NCBI GenBank assembly: GCA_027338645.1
Contig: DAHWSH010000043.1
Coordinates: forward strand, 1-32,753
Source of the DNA: JAJZIH01 sp021785265
Lineage (GTDB): Bacteria > Pseudomonadota > Gammaproteobacteria > JAKAQQ01
Length of the DNA: 32,753 nt
Reading direction: 5' to 3'
Shown here: positions 16,891-25,323 of the stretch, piece by piece
Position numbering within the stretch: the first letter of the stretch is position 1
Layout of the letters: each line of letters begins with the position of its first letter
The notes under the pieces: model-generated
Told to the model about the DNA's origin: nothing
Database searches by the model: none
The model's input: the letters and a program-made list of their open reading frames with translations, nothing else
Position numbers and translations under genes: made by a program

Positions 16891-17820
16891 ATGCTGGCCC
16901 GAGTCCTTTTCTGCTCAATCCTCCCTCTCGGGGTCGTTCCCCAGGCCTTCGGTCGACCTCCCCCTAGGGTCGTGACCCTCTCTCCGGCACTCGCCGCGAT
17001 GGTGTTCGATATCGGAGCCGGATCCGAGCTCGTGGGCACGGTGCGCTACAGCCGGGATCCCCCGGCGGCCCGGCGCGTGCCTCGCGTGGGGGATGCTTTT
17101 GGTCTCGACCTGTCACGAATCGTTCTGCTCCATCCCACCTGGGTCTTGGCCTGGAAGGGCGGGACACCAGCGGCCGACCTCGCGGCGCTCAAGCGTCTCC
17201 ATCTCCGGGTCCTCACGCTCGGGACCGGTCACGTGCGCGGGATCGCCCGTGAACTGGTAGTGATCGGCGAGCTTCTGGGCCGGGAACGAAAGGCCAGACG
17301 GGTGGCGGCCCGTTTCCGGGCTGCGGTCCGATCTCTAGAGGCTCGCCCTCTCGGGCACACACGGGTCCGGGTCTTTTATGAAATCGGTCGCAATCCGCTC
17401 TATACGGTCGGCCGAGACCAGATCATCAGCCGCGGCATCGCGATCTGCGGGGGAGCAAACCTCTTTTCGGACGTCCATCACCTGGCCTTTCCCGTTTCCC
17501 TGGCCGCCGTCCTGTCACGCAATCCCGGCCTCATCGTGGTGGGGCACCGCCGGTCGGTCGCCTTCTGGAAACACTTCCCCGAAATCGCTGCGGTCCGCGA
17601 TCACGCCATCGATGTGATTCCGTCTCCCCTCCTGGCCCAGGCCTCCCCCCGCATGCTTCAGGGACTCCGGATGCTCTGCCGGGATATCAGCCGGGCCCGG
17701 TGCCCGCCGTCCCCTCCGGGGGCTTCTTCTGCCGCTTGTGGTGCCAGAGTTCCTCGCACCCGCCCTCCTCGCGGAGGAGGACACGGGCGAGCACGAACAG
17801 GAGATCCGAGAGGCGGTTGA
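16891..17820 (+). CDS. btuF: cobalamin-binding periplasmic protein BtuF-like
   Basis: From ATG 16891 the protein has 309 residues. The first about 20 form a signal peptide (MLARVLFCSILPLGVVPQAFG), and PRVVTLSPALAAMVFDIGAGSELVGT begins the helical-backbone metal-receptor domain. The pattern of two lobes joined by a long helix (LVVIGELLGRERKARRVAARFRAAV) is that of BtuF-type binding proteins, which hand B12 to the BtuCD transporter. The frame is open further upstream but would lose the signal peptide. The last about 40 residues are Arg/Pro/Gly-rich and lie antisense to the 3' end of the adenosyltransferase gene, so the domain ends earlier. B12 specificity rests on the btuB, riboswitch and adenosyltransferase neighbours. 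Confidence 0.8.
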   Translation: MLARVLFCSILPLGVVPQAFGRPPPRVVTLSPALAAMVFDIGAGSELVGTVRYSRDPPAARRVPRVGDAFGLDLSRIVLLHPTWVLAWKGGTPAADLAALKRLHLRVLTLGTGHVRGIARELVVIGELLGRERKARRVAARFRAAVRSLEARPLGHTRVRVFYEIGRNPLYTVGRDQIISRGIAICGGANLFSDVHHLAFPVSLAAVLSRNPGLIVVGHRRSVAFWKHFPEIAAVRDHAIDVIPSPLLAQASPRMLQGLRMLCRDISRARCPPSPPGASSAACGARVPRTRPPRGGGHGRARTGDPRGG

Positions 17821-18271
17821 GGTAACGCCGGTTTTCCCCGCTCACCGCCTCGCCTGCGGCGCAGGCTTCCCGCTCAACCCGACGACAGACGGTGCGGGCG
17901 ATGTGGAGGGCGGAAGCGCGGGGACCTCCCCCCGGCAGGATGAACTCGGCCAAGGGGGAGAGGGTGGCGTTGTGATGGTCGATGGCGTCCTCGAGCGAGC
18001 GGGTGGCCCCCGTCGGGAGGAGGGGGGGGAGGCCCGGGGTCGCGATCTCGGCGCCGATATCAAAGAGTGCATGCTGTACGTTCATGAGCAAATGATCGAT
18101 TTCCGGAGGCAGCGACTGGCTGCGCACCCAGCCGAGCACGCTGTTCAGTTCGTCGATCGCGCCATAGGCCCCGACCCGTGGGTCGGTTTTCGAAACCCGC
18201 TGGCCGTCTCCGAGCCCGGTCGTTCCGTCGTCGCCGGTCCGGGTATAGATCTTGCTCAGCCGATAACCCAT
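17687..18271 (-). CDS. cob(I)alamin adenosyltransferase, PduO type
   Basis: A 194-residue protein from ATG 18271. It has the PduO-type ATP-binding start IYTRTGDDGTTGLGDGQRVS (residues 8-27), DPRVGAYGAIDELNSVLG and the C-terminal NRRYLNRLSDLLFVLAR, which identify ATP:corrinoid adenosyltransferases. It makes adenosylcobalamin from imported cobalamin. A longer frame upstream to 18640 runs through the btuB 3' end and is not the real start. The gene follows btuB by 20 bases on the same strand and is probably co-transcribed under the riboswitch. Its 3' end overlaps that of btuF convergently by 134 bases. Confidence 0.92.
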   Translation of the reverse strand: MGYRLSKIYTRTGDDGTTGLGDGQRVSKTDPRVGAYGAIDELNSVLGWVRSQSLPPEIDHLLMNVQHALFDIGAEIATPGLPPLLPTGATRSLEDAIDHHNATLSPLAEFILPGGGPRASALHIARTVCRRVEREACAAGEAVSGENRRYLNRLSDLLFVLARVLLREEGGCEELWHHKRQKKPPEGTAGTGPG

Positions 18272-18291
18272 GGTGGCCTCCGGTTTCCCGC

Positions 18292-20121
18292 TCAATAGTG
18301 CCAGAGTACGTGAAAAAAGAGCGCGCGTCCCTCCGTGTTGTAGCCGGCCACCTCCGTATAGGCGACATTGAACAGGTTGTCCACGCTCATCCCGAGACTC
18401 CAGTGACGAGACAGGTCGACCCCGGCCACCGCGTTCGTCACGAGGTAGCCCGGGTCGATCGTGGTCGTATAGGGTGAGTCGGGCCGGGGTCCCGAGGCCA
18501 ACCATTCGAGACCGGCGTATCCTCCCGCCCACTGGTAGTGCAAAGACGTGGTCAGGCTGCGCCGCGAACGCCGCGCCAGTTGCTCGCCACTGACGAGATC
18601 CCGGGGATCCTGGAGAACCGCCTCGGCGCGGAGCCGCCACGGGCCGAACCCGGCCCCGTAGCTGAGATCGACGCCCCGGATTTGTGCCCGGTCGATGTTT
18701 TCGTTGATGCCTTCAGGATACTGGGCCGTGGGTCCTAGGTAGACGATCAGGTTCCGGATCGTGTCTTCGAAGAGGTCGATGCTGAAGTGGCCGTAAATTC
18801 CCATTTCCTGGTGAAAGCCGAGATCGACCTCGTGGGACGATTCCGGGGCCAGGTGGGGATTCCCCCCGAAACCGTAGCGGTCTTCCGCGCTGGGCGTCCG
18901 GAAGCCGCTGCCCCAGCTCAGGCTGATCCGGCTGTCCGGGGTGAGGAAGACGTTGCCGCCGAGGTTCCATTCGTTGTGGGAGCCGAAGCTCTCGTTATCG
19001 GAATGCCTGAGGGTGGCGAGAAGACGGTAGCGGTGCCAGTGCCAGTCGTTTTCGGCATAGACGGAACGGGTCTGGGTGTGGGCATCGTAGGCCGTGCCAT
19101 AAACCAGGGAGGCGGTCCGTTCCTCCTCGAGGGAAATCCCCGCGGTGAGGAGATCGGTTCCGCTCAGGACGAAATTGTTCTGCCAGTCGGCCGTATAGCG
19201 GCGGGTCAGCGCAAAGTCGGGGCTCTGGTTTGGGTTCAGCGCGTCTTTCTGGTTTTGGCCCAACACGTTTTCGTAGCGGCTGATGAGCCATTCGCTGGAC
19301 CAGCCGGAGGTCAGCTGGCTTTGGGCCTCGAGGCTCAGGATACGGTCGTTGTAATCCTCGCTGGCGGGCGCCAGGTTGAAGTCGACGTAGTCGGTTTGTC
19401 CCGTGGATTGCCACTGGCGGAGCTCGAGGTCACCCGTGGGAATCCTGAACCGAAGGAAGGCATTGAGGGTCGTATTGGTGAATCCGGCGGAGATCGGACT
19501 CGCCGTCTGGGGCGGGAAACCGTCGCTCTGCTCGTGGGAGACATTGAGACCCCCCTGGACGGCGCCCAGACCATCCGCAATTCCGGCGTTCTCGTCGGTC
19601 GTCCGGAAACGGCCCCCGCCGACCCCGACGTGGGCATGGAGCCGGTGGGCACTCCCCCGCGTGATGATATCGATGACGCCACCGATCCCGTCCGAACCGT
19701 AAAGGGCGGCGGTCGGTCCTTCGATGATGACGATGCGCTGGATATCGTCGAGCATGAGGTTCTGAAGCGGGGGTTCACCGATATTTCCGCCGTTGACCTT
19801 GACCCCATTGATGAGCACGAGGGTTTGGGTGCTATTCGCACCCCGGATAAAAAGCGAGGAAGGTTGACCGGGTCCGCCCGAGGTCGCGACGTCCAGGCCG
19901 GCGTAGAAGCGCAGCAGTCCGGGTACGGTGGACGCCCCGCTCTCCCGGATCTCCTTTCGGGTGATCACGATCGTGGGTTGCGGAATGGCATCGAGGGGGA
20001 GCGGGGTCCGGGTGGCCGTGACCACGATCGGATTGAGCGGGTAGGGGGTTTCGGAGCGGGCCGCAAGCGGCACCAGCCCGGCCAGGAGAAGGGCTACGGA
20101 AAGAGTGGATCTCAGGGACAT
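18292..20121 (-). CDS. btuB: TonB-dependent vitamin B12 receptor BtuB
   Basis: A 609-residue outer-membrane receptor from ATG 20121, with GAGGAG upstream at good spacing (TTG 20127 is an alternative). A signal peptide (about 1-24) is followed by a TonB box region NPIVVTATRTP, then a plug domain (PGLLRFYAGLDVATSGG, SLFIRGANSTQTLVLINGVKVN, IVIIEGPTAALYGSDGIGGVIDI), and a 22-strand-type barrel ending in ALFFHVLWHY with an aromatic terminus. The cobalamin riboswitch directly upstream makes B12 (or another cobamide) the expected ligand. The length fits BtuB. Confidence 0.93.
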   Translation of the reverse strand: MSLRSTLSVALLLAGLVPLAARSETPYPLNPIVVTATRTPLPLDAIPQPTIVITRKEIRESGASTVPGLLRFYAGLDVATSGGPGQPSSLFIRGANSTQTLVLINGVKVNGGNIGEPPLQNLMLDDIQRIVIIEGPTAALYGSDGIGGVIDIITRGSAHRLHAHVGVGGGRFRTTDENAGIADGLGAVQGGLNVSHEQSDGFPPQTASPISAGFTNTTLNAFLRFRIPTGDLELRQWQSTGQTDYVDFNLAPASEDYNDRILSLEAQSQLTSGWSSEWLISRYENVLGQNQKDALNPNQSPDFALTRRYTADWQNNFVLSGTDLLTAGISLEEERTASLVYGTAYDAHTQTRSVYAENDWHWHRYRLLATLRHSDNESFGSHNEWNLGGNVFLTPDSRISLSWGSGFRTPSAEDRYGFGGNPHLAPESSHEVDLGFHQEMGIYGHFSIDLFEDTIRNLIVYLGPTAQYPEGINENIDRAQIRGVDLSYGAGFGPWRLRAEAVLQDPRDLVSGEQLARRSRRSLTTSLHYQWAGGYAGLEWLASGPRPDSPYTTTIDPGYLVTNAVAGVDLSRHWSLGMSVDNLFNVAYTEVAGYNTEGRALFFHVLWHY

Positions 20122-20232
20122 GGTCAAGGCTCCTCGGCCTGCACGCCCGCAAGCCGGTGGTCTTTGTGGAACCGGCGTACGGGTGGTGTTCGAGAAGCTT
20201 GCGCTTGCTCAGGCCGCCCACCGCGACACCGG

Positions 20233-20423
20233 AGGATGTTCGCCAGAGGCCGGTCTCCGGGCTCGCGAGGGTCCTCGGTTGAGGAGGGGCATGACCTTCC
20301 CGCGCAGCTGCGCAGTGGTTTTTCATGCCTTGACCCATCGCCTACCGTTGCGGGGGCAGCGCCGGCTTGACGTCCGCGGACGAGACCGGCTTCCCATGTT
20401 CACCCGAGGGTGAACGCCAAAGG
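20233..20423 (-). ncRNA. cobalamin riboswitch
   Basis: On the minus strand, between the promoter and btuB, the leader has the conserved pieces of cobalamin riboswitches in order: an opening hairpin with GTTCACCC and GGGTGAAC arms, GGGAAGCCGGT, then GCTGCCCCCGCAACGGTA, then CCACTGC and GCGGGAAGGT, and finally the B12-box-like CCCGGAGACCGGC. About 110 bases remain before the btuB ATG, with a GC-rich pairing that could form the expression platform. It should lower btuB and adenosyltransferase expression when adenosylcobalamin is plentiful. Confidence 0.92.
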
Positions 20424-20429
20424 CAGCCC

Positions 20430-20458
20430 AATGTAACAGGGCCCCCCCCTGTGGTCAA
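20430..20458 (-). promoter_or_regulatory. sigma70-type promoter of the btuB leader
   Basis: Minus strand: -35 TTGACC (20453-20458), a 17-base spacer and -10 TACATT (20430-20435). Transcription would start near 20423, directly at the 5' edge of the riboswitch. Confidence 0.7.
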
Positions 20459-20913
20459 GCGAGATTCACTGTGTGGCTCGCGCCACGCCAACCTCTTTCT
20501 GCCAGGTTTCATCCGTGCCGATTCCCTCCACTTCGCCGGGCTTCCCCGCAACGCTGCCGGTGCCCAGCGGCTTCCGGATCGCCCGCAGGCATTCGATCTG
20601 ATCCTCAGCCTGCAGGGGGATCCGAACACTCTCGAAAAAGCTCACGCTTCACCATGAGCCGTCTCTGGACCACCCCGGGAAGCGTCATTCTGACCTCATT
20701 CAGTAAAAGATCCGCTGATCCACTCCGTCTCAAGTGAACATTTGGCTTGGGAGAAAAGTGGGCGTTTCAGCATTGGATTGACCTCGCAACCGCAGCCGGT
20801 TTTGACAGTCGGATATCTTGACTTACTCTTAAATTTTCAGAGTACTTTCTCGTGCCGGGCTTCGTTTTGAACGCAAACGCACAGGTTCGTCGGGAGTAAG
20901 CAGCCGAGGAGAA
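20459..20913. other. long intergenic region between btuB and the regulator gene
   Basis: About 450 bases without a supported gene. Near its right end on the plus strand, TTGACT followed by 17 bases and AGTACT is a weak promoter candidate for the regulator. The rest shows only short overlapping frames. Confidence 0.4.
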
Positions 20914-21222
20914 ATGAGCGATTTCGACTATTCGCAGTTCGACGCGTTCCTCAATTCGCGCGTCCGTCTGGCCGTTATGGCAACGCTTTCAAGCGTTGAG
21001 GAGGCGGAGTTTATATTCTTGTGCGAGCGGATTGGTGCAACCGATAGCGATCATCTTGGAAAACACCTGCGCGAGCTCGAGGACGCCGGGTACATAGCGG
21101 TGGAAAAAACCTTTGAGCGGCGCAAACCGGTCAGCCGCTATTCCCTGACCCAAAAGGGGCGCGAAGCCTTCTCGGTCTACCGGGAAAGAATGGAACAGCT
21201 GATTCGCGAGCTGGACGTGTAG
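20914..21222 (+). CDS. winged-helix transcriptional regulator
   Basis: A 102-residue protein of the small winged-helix group (ArsR/MarR-like, HTH_34 type). The pattern FLNSRVRLAVMATLSSVEEAEFIFL, DHLGKHLRELEDAGYIAVEK, RRKPVSRYSLTQKGREAF covers both recognition helix and wing. ATG 20914 has GAGGAG four bases upstream. It stands alone; relatives often sit next to a membrane protein or transporter they control, which is missing here. Target unknown. Confidence 0.8.
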   Translation: MSDFDYSQFDAFLNSRVRLAVMATLSSVEEAEFIFLCERIGATDSDHLGKHLRELEDAGYIAVEKTFERRKPVSRYSLTQKGREAFSVYRERMEQLIRELDV

Positions 21223-21382
21223 TCGCGTTCCCAGAAACACCAACGAAGTTCTCTGCTGTTGCAGTTGGGCCTCCCGGGGAAGAAAGTCCGGAGATCATGC
21301 GGTCAAACCGAAATCTCGTCACCCCCAACGCAGGCATGATTGAGGTTGTGGGAATCGCCATCTTGCAGAATGCGTGTTCATC

Positions 21383-21411
21383 GGTTAATCTAGCTATAGT
21401 CTAGATTAACC
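21383..21411. promoter_or_regulatory. 11-bp perfect inverted repeat, likely operator of the toxin-antitoxin pair
   Basis: GGTTAATCTAG and CTAGATTAACC are exact inverted copies separated by CTATAGT. The spacer holds the -10-like TATAGT (21395-21400). The repeat ends 12 bases before the antitoxin ATG at 21423. Type II antitoxins usually repress their own operon, so this is the expected binding site. There is no clear -35 and no Shine-Dalgarno before the ATG. Confidence 0.7.
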
Positions 21412-21422
21412 CCCCGCTCGCC

Positions 21423-21668
21423 ATGCCCAATCCTTCCGTTCCTCTTGCCGAGGCAAAAAACAAGCTCTCCGAACTGATCGATCGGGTCAGCCGGGGTGAG
21501 GAGATCGTCATCAGCCGTCACCATACCGACATCGCCCGGCTCGTTCCGATCGGGCGTTCGCCCCGGTGCGACCTCCGCGAGGCCATCGCCAGGATGCGCG
21601 CGACCCGCAAGCACAGAAACGCCAGTGTGGAGGAGGTGCTTGAGTGGCGCAGTGAGGGACGCCGTTGA
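21423..21668 (+). CDS. Phd/YefM-type antitoxin (VapB)
   Basis: An 81-residue Phd/YefM-fold antitoxin: VPLAEAKNKLSELIDRVSRGEEIVISRHHTDIARLVPI is the DNA-binding and dimer part, and the rest (LREAIARMRATRKHRNASVEEVLEWRSEGRR) is the toxin-neutralising tail. It overlaps the toxin start by four bases. The short, Shine-Dalgarno-free leader suggests a nearly leaderless message. It should bind the 21383-21411 repeat together with the toxin. Confidence 0.88.
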   Translation: MPNPSVPLAEAKNKLSELIDRVSRGEEIVISRHHTDIARLVPIGRSPRCDLREAIARMRATRKHRNASVEEVLEWRSEGRR

Positions 21669-22093
21669 AGGCGGAGTTCATTCTGGATTCCTCGGTTACC
21701 CTGTCGTGGTTCTTCGAGAATGAAGCCACAACCGCCACGGATGAACTTCTGGATCAGCTCAACAACGAGGCTCGCGCCATCGTTCCGGCCCATTGGGCAT
21801 TGGAAGTCAACAATACCCTGCTCATGGCGGAGCGGCACAAGCGTTCGACCATCGCCGAGTCGAGCCACTTCCTGGTCATCCTGGACGCGCTGTCGATCGA
21901 AACGGATCAGGAAACCTACGCCCGAGCAGGCAATTCAAGCCTGGCGCTGGCGCGAACTCAGGGACTCACACTCTATGACAGCGCCTATCTCGAGCTCGCG
22001 ATGCGACATAGTTTACCCTTGGCGACCCTCGACAAAGCGCTGCGCGCCGCGGCCAAAAATATCGGGGTCCCCTCTTTGCCCAAGGAACTCTGA
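21665..22093 (+). CDS. PIN-domain toxin (VapC)
   Basis: A 142-residue PIN-domain ribonuclease. The acidic metal-binding residues are all present: Asp8 (LDSSV), Glu47 (ALEVNN), Asp105 (LYDSAYLELA) and Asp123 (LATLDKALRAAA). VapC toxins cut tRNA or rRNA and are held inactive by their antitoxin. The start is TTG 21665, overlapping the antitoxin TGA. The gene looks intact. Confidence 0.88.
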   Translation: MKAEFILDSSVTLSWFFENEATTATDELLDQLNNEARAIVPAHWALEVNNTLLMAERHKRSTIAESSHFLVILDALSIETDQETYARAGNSSLALARTQGLTLYDSAYLELAMRHSLPLATLDKALRAAAKNIGVPSLPKEL

Positions 22094-22316
22094 TCTTTAC
22101 CGTCTACCGGGCGCCGATGGTTCGGCCAAGTGAGAGATCCCCCATGACAGGCTGGTTCGAATAATCGTCATGCCAGGAGAACATTGGGTCAGTGGGTGAC
22201 CGTATACCCGACCCGCAAGATCAAGAAGGACTGGCGAGCGTGATGAGAGTGCGCTTCGAAGCGGCTCACTGGCCGTGGGCTTTTGCTTCCCCGCAATGGG
22301 ATTTGCCACGCCGATC

Positions 22317-22322
22317 TATAAT
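22317..22322 (+). promoter_or_regulatory. -10 box upstream of ppa
   Basis: A perfect TATAAT 50 bases before the ppa ATG in GC-rich DNA. No strong -35 is found at 16-18 bases upstream (CAATGG-like only). Confidence 0.45.
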
Positions 22323-22371
22323 AAAGTAACACAACTCGGGTACCCCATGAGGGCCTTCACTGGAGTCCGCC

Positions 22372-22902
22372 ATGTCGCTTGATGCATTGAATCCCGGCCA
22401 GCCGCCCCACGATTTTCACGTCGTGATTGAAATTCCCGCGTGGGCGCCACCCGTGAAGTACGAGATGGACAAGGCGTCCGGATTGCTCCAGGTGGACCGT
22501 TTCCTGTCGACGGCCATGGTTTATCCGGCCAACTATGGGTTCGTCCCCATGACCCTGGGGGAGGACGGAGATCCGGTGGATGCCTTGGTGGTCACGCCAC
22601 ATCCCCTGGTCGCAGGCTCCTTCATCCGCGCGCGGGCGATCGGCCTTTTGCGCATGACCGACGAGCATGGACCGGATGCCAAGCTGTTGGCCGTTCCGGT
22701 CGATCAGGTCTGCCGGAACTACAGTGCCGTCCGCGAACCGACCGACTTCCCAGCCTGTGAGCTCGATCGGATCGCCCACTTTTTCGCCCACTACAAGGAT
22801 CACGAGCCGGGCAAGTGGGTGCGGGTCGAGAAATGGGAAGGATCCCAGGCGGCCGCCACCGAACTGACCGAGGGGATCGGTCGCTATCCGGGCAAGCACT
22901 AG
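22372..22902 (+). CDS. ppa: inorganic pyrophosphatase
   Basis: A 176-residue family I soluble pyrophosphatase, which hydrolyses pyrophosphate to two phosphates and pulls biosynthetic reactions forward. The metal-binding signature DGDPVDA covers residues 65-70, with Glu20, Lys29, Glu31, Arg43, Tyr51 and Tyr55 at the same numbers as in the E. coli enzyme. Length and start agree with the family. It is a stand-alone housekeeping gene between the toxin-antitoxin pair and the B12 transporter genes. Confidence 0.96.
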   Translation: MSLDALNPGQPPHDFHVVIEIPAWAPPVKYEMDKASGLLQVDRFLSTAMVYPANYGFVPMTLGEDGDPVDALVVTPHPLVAGSFIRARAIGLLRMTDEHGPDAKLLAVPVDQVCRNYSAVREPTDFPACELDRIAHFFAHYKDHEPGKWVRVEKWEGSQAAATELTEGIGRYPGKH

Positions 22903-22926
22903 GAATCCCGTCTGATCCGAGGCCGT

Positions 22927-23700
22927 CTAAAAGACGTCGAACACGAGTCCCCGGGGAGAGTGGGCCGCGACCACGTCGGTGCCGTAGAGGGCGGTCAAAT
23001 GATCCGGCGTGAGGCAGGCCCCGCTATCCCCCATGACGGTCCGGCCGCCACCGAACAAAAGGAGAACCCGGGTGGTGAACCGGACGGCGGCCGTCGGGTC
23101 GTGGAGCGCCATCACGACGGCCTTGCCACGCTTTCGGGCCAGCCCGACAAAGTGTTCGAAGAGCCGTCTCTGGTAGTGGAGGTCGAGCTGGGTCGTGGGT
23201 TCATCCAGAAGATAGAGATCGGGATCCTGGGCCAAGACCAGTGCCACCGAAAGCCGGCGGCTTTCCCCGGCGGAAAGAGCCTGGGAGGGGCTGTGACGTT
23301 GCCCGTTGAGACCGGTGATCCGGAGTGCGGACAGGGTCCGTCGCAGATCCCCATGGTGCGGTCGGTCCCAGAGCCCGAGATGGGGATGTCGGCCGAGCAA
23401 GGCGGTTTCGAAGACGGTGAGCGGGAGTCCGGTCTCCTGGTCCTGAAGGAGAATCGCCATCCGGCGGGCTCGTGCGCGTCTCGGCCAGCGCTCGAGTGGC
23501 TGGCCACCCAGCTCAATCGAGGCCAAGGTCGGGGCCGGGCGGAGCCCGGCCAGGGTCTTGAGCAGGGTGCTTTTCCCGACCCCGTTGGGACCCAGGATGC
23601 CCCAGATTTCGCCCGGCATCACGCGCAGAGAGAGATTCTGGCAGATGGTATCGCGAGGGCTTTTGAGATTGAGGTTCGCCACCTCGAGTGCGGGGGTCAC
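22927..23700 (-). CDS. btuD: ABC transporter ATPase, BtuD/FecE type
   Basis: A 257-residue ATPase with Walker A GPNGVGKST (37-45), Q-loop LLQDQ near 84-88, signature LSAGESRR (142-149, Ala replacing the second Gly), Walker B LYLLDEPTT (162-170) and switch His200 (ALHDP). It belongs with the FecCD-type importers for B12, haem or siderophores. GTG 23700 overlaps the permease stop (GTGA), so the two are co-translated. B12 is the most likely cargo given btuF, btuB and the riboswitch in the window, but the genes are 2.8 kb apart from btuB and in another unit. Confidence 0.85.
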   Translation of the reverse strand: MTPALEVANLNLKSPRDTICQNLSLRVMPGEIWGILGPNGVGKSTLLKTLAGLRPAPTLASIELGGQPLERWPRRARARRMAILLQDQETGLPLTVFETALLGRHPHLGLWDRPHHGDLRRTLSALRITGLNGQRHSPSQALSAGESRRLSVALVLAQDPDLYLLDEPTTQLDLHYQRRLFEHFVGLARKRGKAVVMALHDPTAAVRFTTRVLLLFGGGRTVMGDSGACLTPDHLTALYGTDVVAAHSPRGLVFDVF

Positions 23701-24743
23701 GAGCGGAGGATCCCGGTCCGGTTCGAACGGGCGAGCAGCAGGAGAAAGAGCGGCACGCCGAGAAAGGCCGTGAGCACGCCGACCGGCAGTTCACGGGGGG
23801 CCAGGAGACTCCTGGCCAGGGCGTCGGCGGCGACGAGGAGACTGCCCCCCCACAGTCCGGCCAGCGGCAGAAGCTTGCGGTGGTCCGCGCCCACGGTCAT
23901 CCGTACGAGATGCGGAACGATGAGACCCACAAAGCCGATCATGCCGGCCTGGGTGACGGCCAGCGCGGTGCACAGGGAGGCAAAGAGGTAGAGGCCTAGG
24001 GTGAGTCGGCCGGTGTGGACCCCCAGGCTTTGCGCCGTCTCGACCCCTCTGAGGAGCACGTTGAGCTCACCGGCAAACGGCCAGAGCACGAGGATGGCGA
24101 GGAGAAGGGCGGGAAGCCCCATTCCAGCGGCCATCAGGCCCGGGCTGTAGGCCAGGCTGCCCATGAGCCAGAACAGAAGCGTATGGAGCGTGGGTTCGGG
24201 CGAGAGTGCGAGCAGGAGCGTGACCACGGCACTCAGCCCGGAGGCCATGATGATCCCGGTCAAGAGGAGCCGGATCGGGGTGATGGGTCCTGTGAGACGG
24301 GTGAGAAGCAGGAGGAGGGCCGTCGCGAGTGCGGCTCCCAGAAAGGCATTGCCCATGACCCAGTAGAGGGGCAGGCCGATCATGAAGCTCAGGAGTGCTG
24401 CCACGGCCGCTCCCCCGGAAACGCCGAGCACGTAGGGGTCGGCCAGGGGGTTGCGCAGAAGGACCTGGAGCAGGGCGCCCGACAGGGCGAGCAGGCCGCC
24501 GACCGAGAAGGCGAGGAGGATGCGGGGAATCCTGAGCTTCCAGATGATGGTCTGGACGACCGCCGGCCCTTCGTGGCGCAGGGCCTCGAGGATGCTCAGG
24601 GGGGGGAGAGCCACGCCGCCCAGCATGAGCCCGACCAGGCACGATCCGGCCATGATGGCGATCGTTGCCGCGATGAGCAGGAAGAGGGGAGGATGCGCGA
24701 AAAGGGGAGGGTGTTCCCGTCCGCGGGAAGGGCTTAGCCCCAC
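23697..24743 (-). CDS. btuC: ABC transporter permease, BtuC/FecCD family
   Basis: About 348 residues and ten predicted membrane helices. It has FecCD hallmarks RIPRILLAFSVGGLLALSGALLQ, NPLADPYVLGVSGGAAVAA, SLGVHTGRL (coupling region) and GFVGLIVPHLVRM, the last being the ATPase contact loop. GTG 24743 overlaps the hemJ stop by ten bases; the open frame runs to ATG 24812, which would overlap hemJ by 79 bases. With the next gene it forms the importer core; see the ATPase entry for the substrate argument. Confidence 0.87.
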   Translation of the reverse strand: MGLSPSRGREHPPLFAHPPLFLLIAATIAIMAGSCLVGLMLGGVALPPLSILEALRHEGPAVVQTIIWKLRIPRILLAFSVGGLLALSGALLQVLLRNPLADPYVLGVSGGAAVAALLSFMIGLPLYWVMGNAFLGAALATALLLLLTRLTGPITPIRLLLTGIIMASGLSAVVTLLLALSPEPTLHTLLFWLMGSLAYSPGLMAAGMGLPALLLAILVLWPFAGELNVLLRGVETAQSLGVHTGRLTLGLYLFASLCTALAVTQAGMIGFVGLIVPHLVRMTVGADHRKLLPLAGLWGGSLLVAADALARSLLAPRELPVGVLTAFLGVPLFLLLLARSNRTGILRS

Positions 24744-25159
24744 GAGTCCGGTCTCAGGACGGCCAAGAGCACGATGGCGATCAGGAACAGGGAGGGGAGT
24801 TCGTTGAGCCATCGATAGAAACGGGGGGGTCTGCGTGTCGGCTGGCGGTGAAGGTCACCGACCAGATAGCCCAGGTAGACGTGATAGGCAATCAGGCCGC
24901 AGACCAAGACCAGCTTGATTTGAAGCCAGAGGGGGGGTGGCCAGAACCAGGCCACCAGCAGCCAGAGACCGAAGATCACGGTGGCCGCCCCACCGATGGT
25001 CATGAGCGCAAACAGCCGGCGTTCCATCACGGTGAAACGCGCCCGGGCGGACTCCGCGAGTTCCGGATCGCTGTGGTAGACAAAGAGTCGGGGGAGATAA
25101 AACAGGCCGGCAAACCAGGTCACCATGAAGATGATGTGGAAGGCTTTGATCCAGGCCAT
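24734..25159 (-). CDS. hemJ: HemJ-type protoporphyrinogen IX oxidase
   Basis: A 141-residue inner-membrane protein with four hydrophobic helices. The first contains the HemJ signature KAFHIIFMVTWFAGLFYLPRLFVYH, with the conserved His8 and the downstream Tyr/Arg. HemJ oxidises protoporphyrinogen IX to protoporphyrin IX in haem synthesis. ATG 25159 is the natural start. The upstream 164 bases are shared with the divergent DUF6776 gene. The 3' end overlaps btuC by about ten bases, so it may drive the B12 transporter genes. Confidence 0.9.
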   Translation of the reverse strand: MAWIKAFHIIFMVTWFAGLFYLPRLFVYHSDPELAESARARFTVMERRLFALMTIGGAATVIFGLWLLVAWFWPPPLWLQIKLVLVCGLIAYHVYLGYLVGDLHRQPTRRPPRFYRWLNELPSLFLIAIVLLAVLRPDSWG

Positions 25160-25323
25160 GTCGGTCCCGTCCGGAAGTGGCCTCTTAGGTTAGCGCAAAT
25201 GGACGGTCAGATGAACCGGAACCGGAGGGCAAAGGGCCGGACATGCGGGCCGGACCCCCGGGAATCGTCAGCCCAAAGCGAAAGCGTTTAGGATGATGAG
25301 GTCCCGGAAGCGACAGGTCCGTT

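Noticed and set aside
18787..20370. 527-codon open frame on the plus strand
   Set aside because: Antisense to btuB and to the riboswitch, with no recognisable domain.
24015..24737. 240-codon plus-strand frame
   Set aside because: Antisense to btuC; composition (Glu/Gly/Arg/Gln) is that of a shadow.
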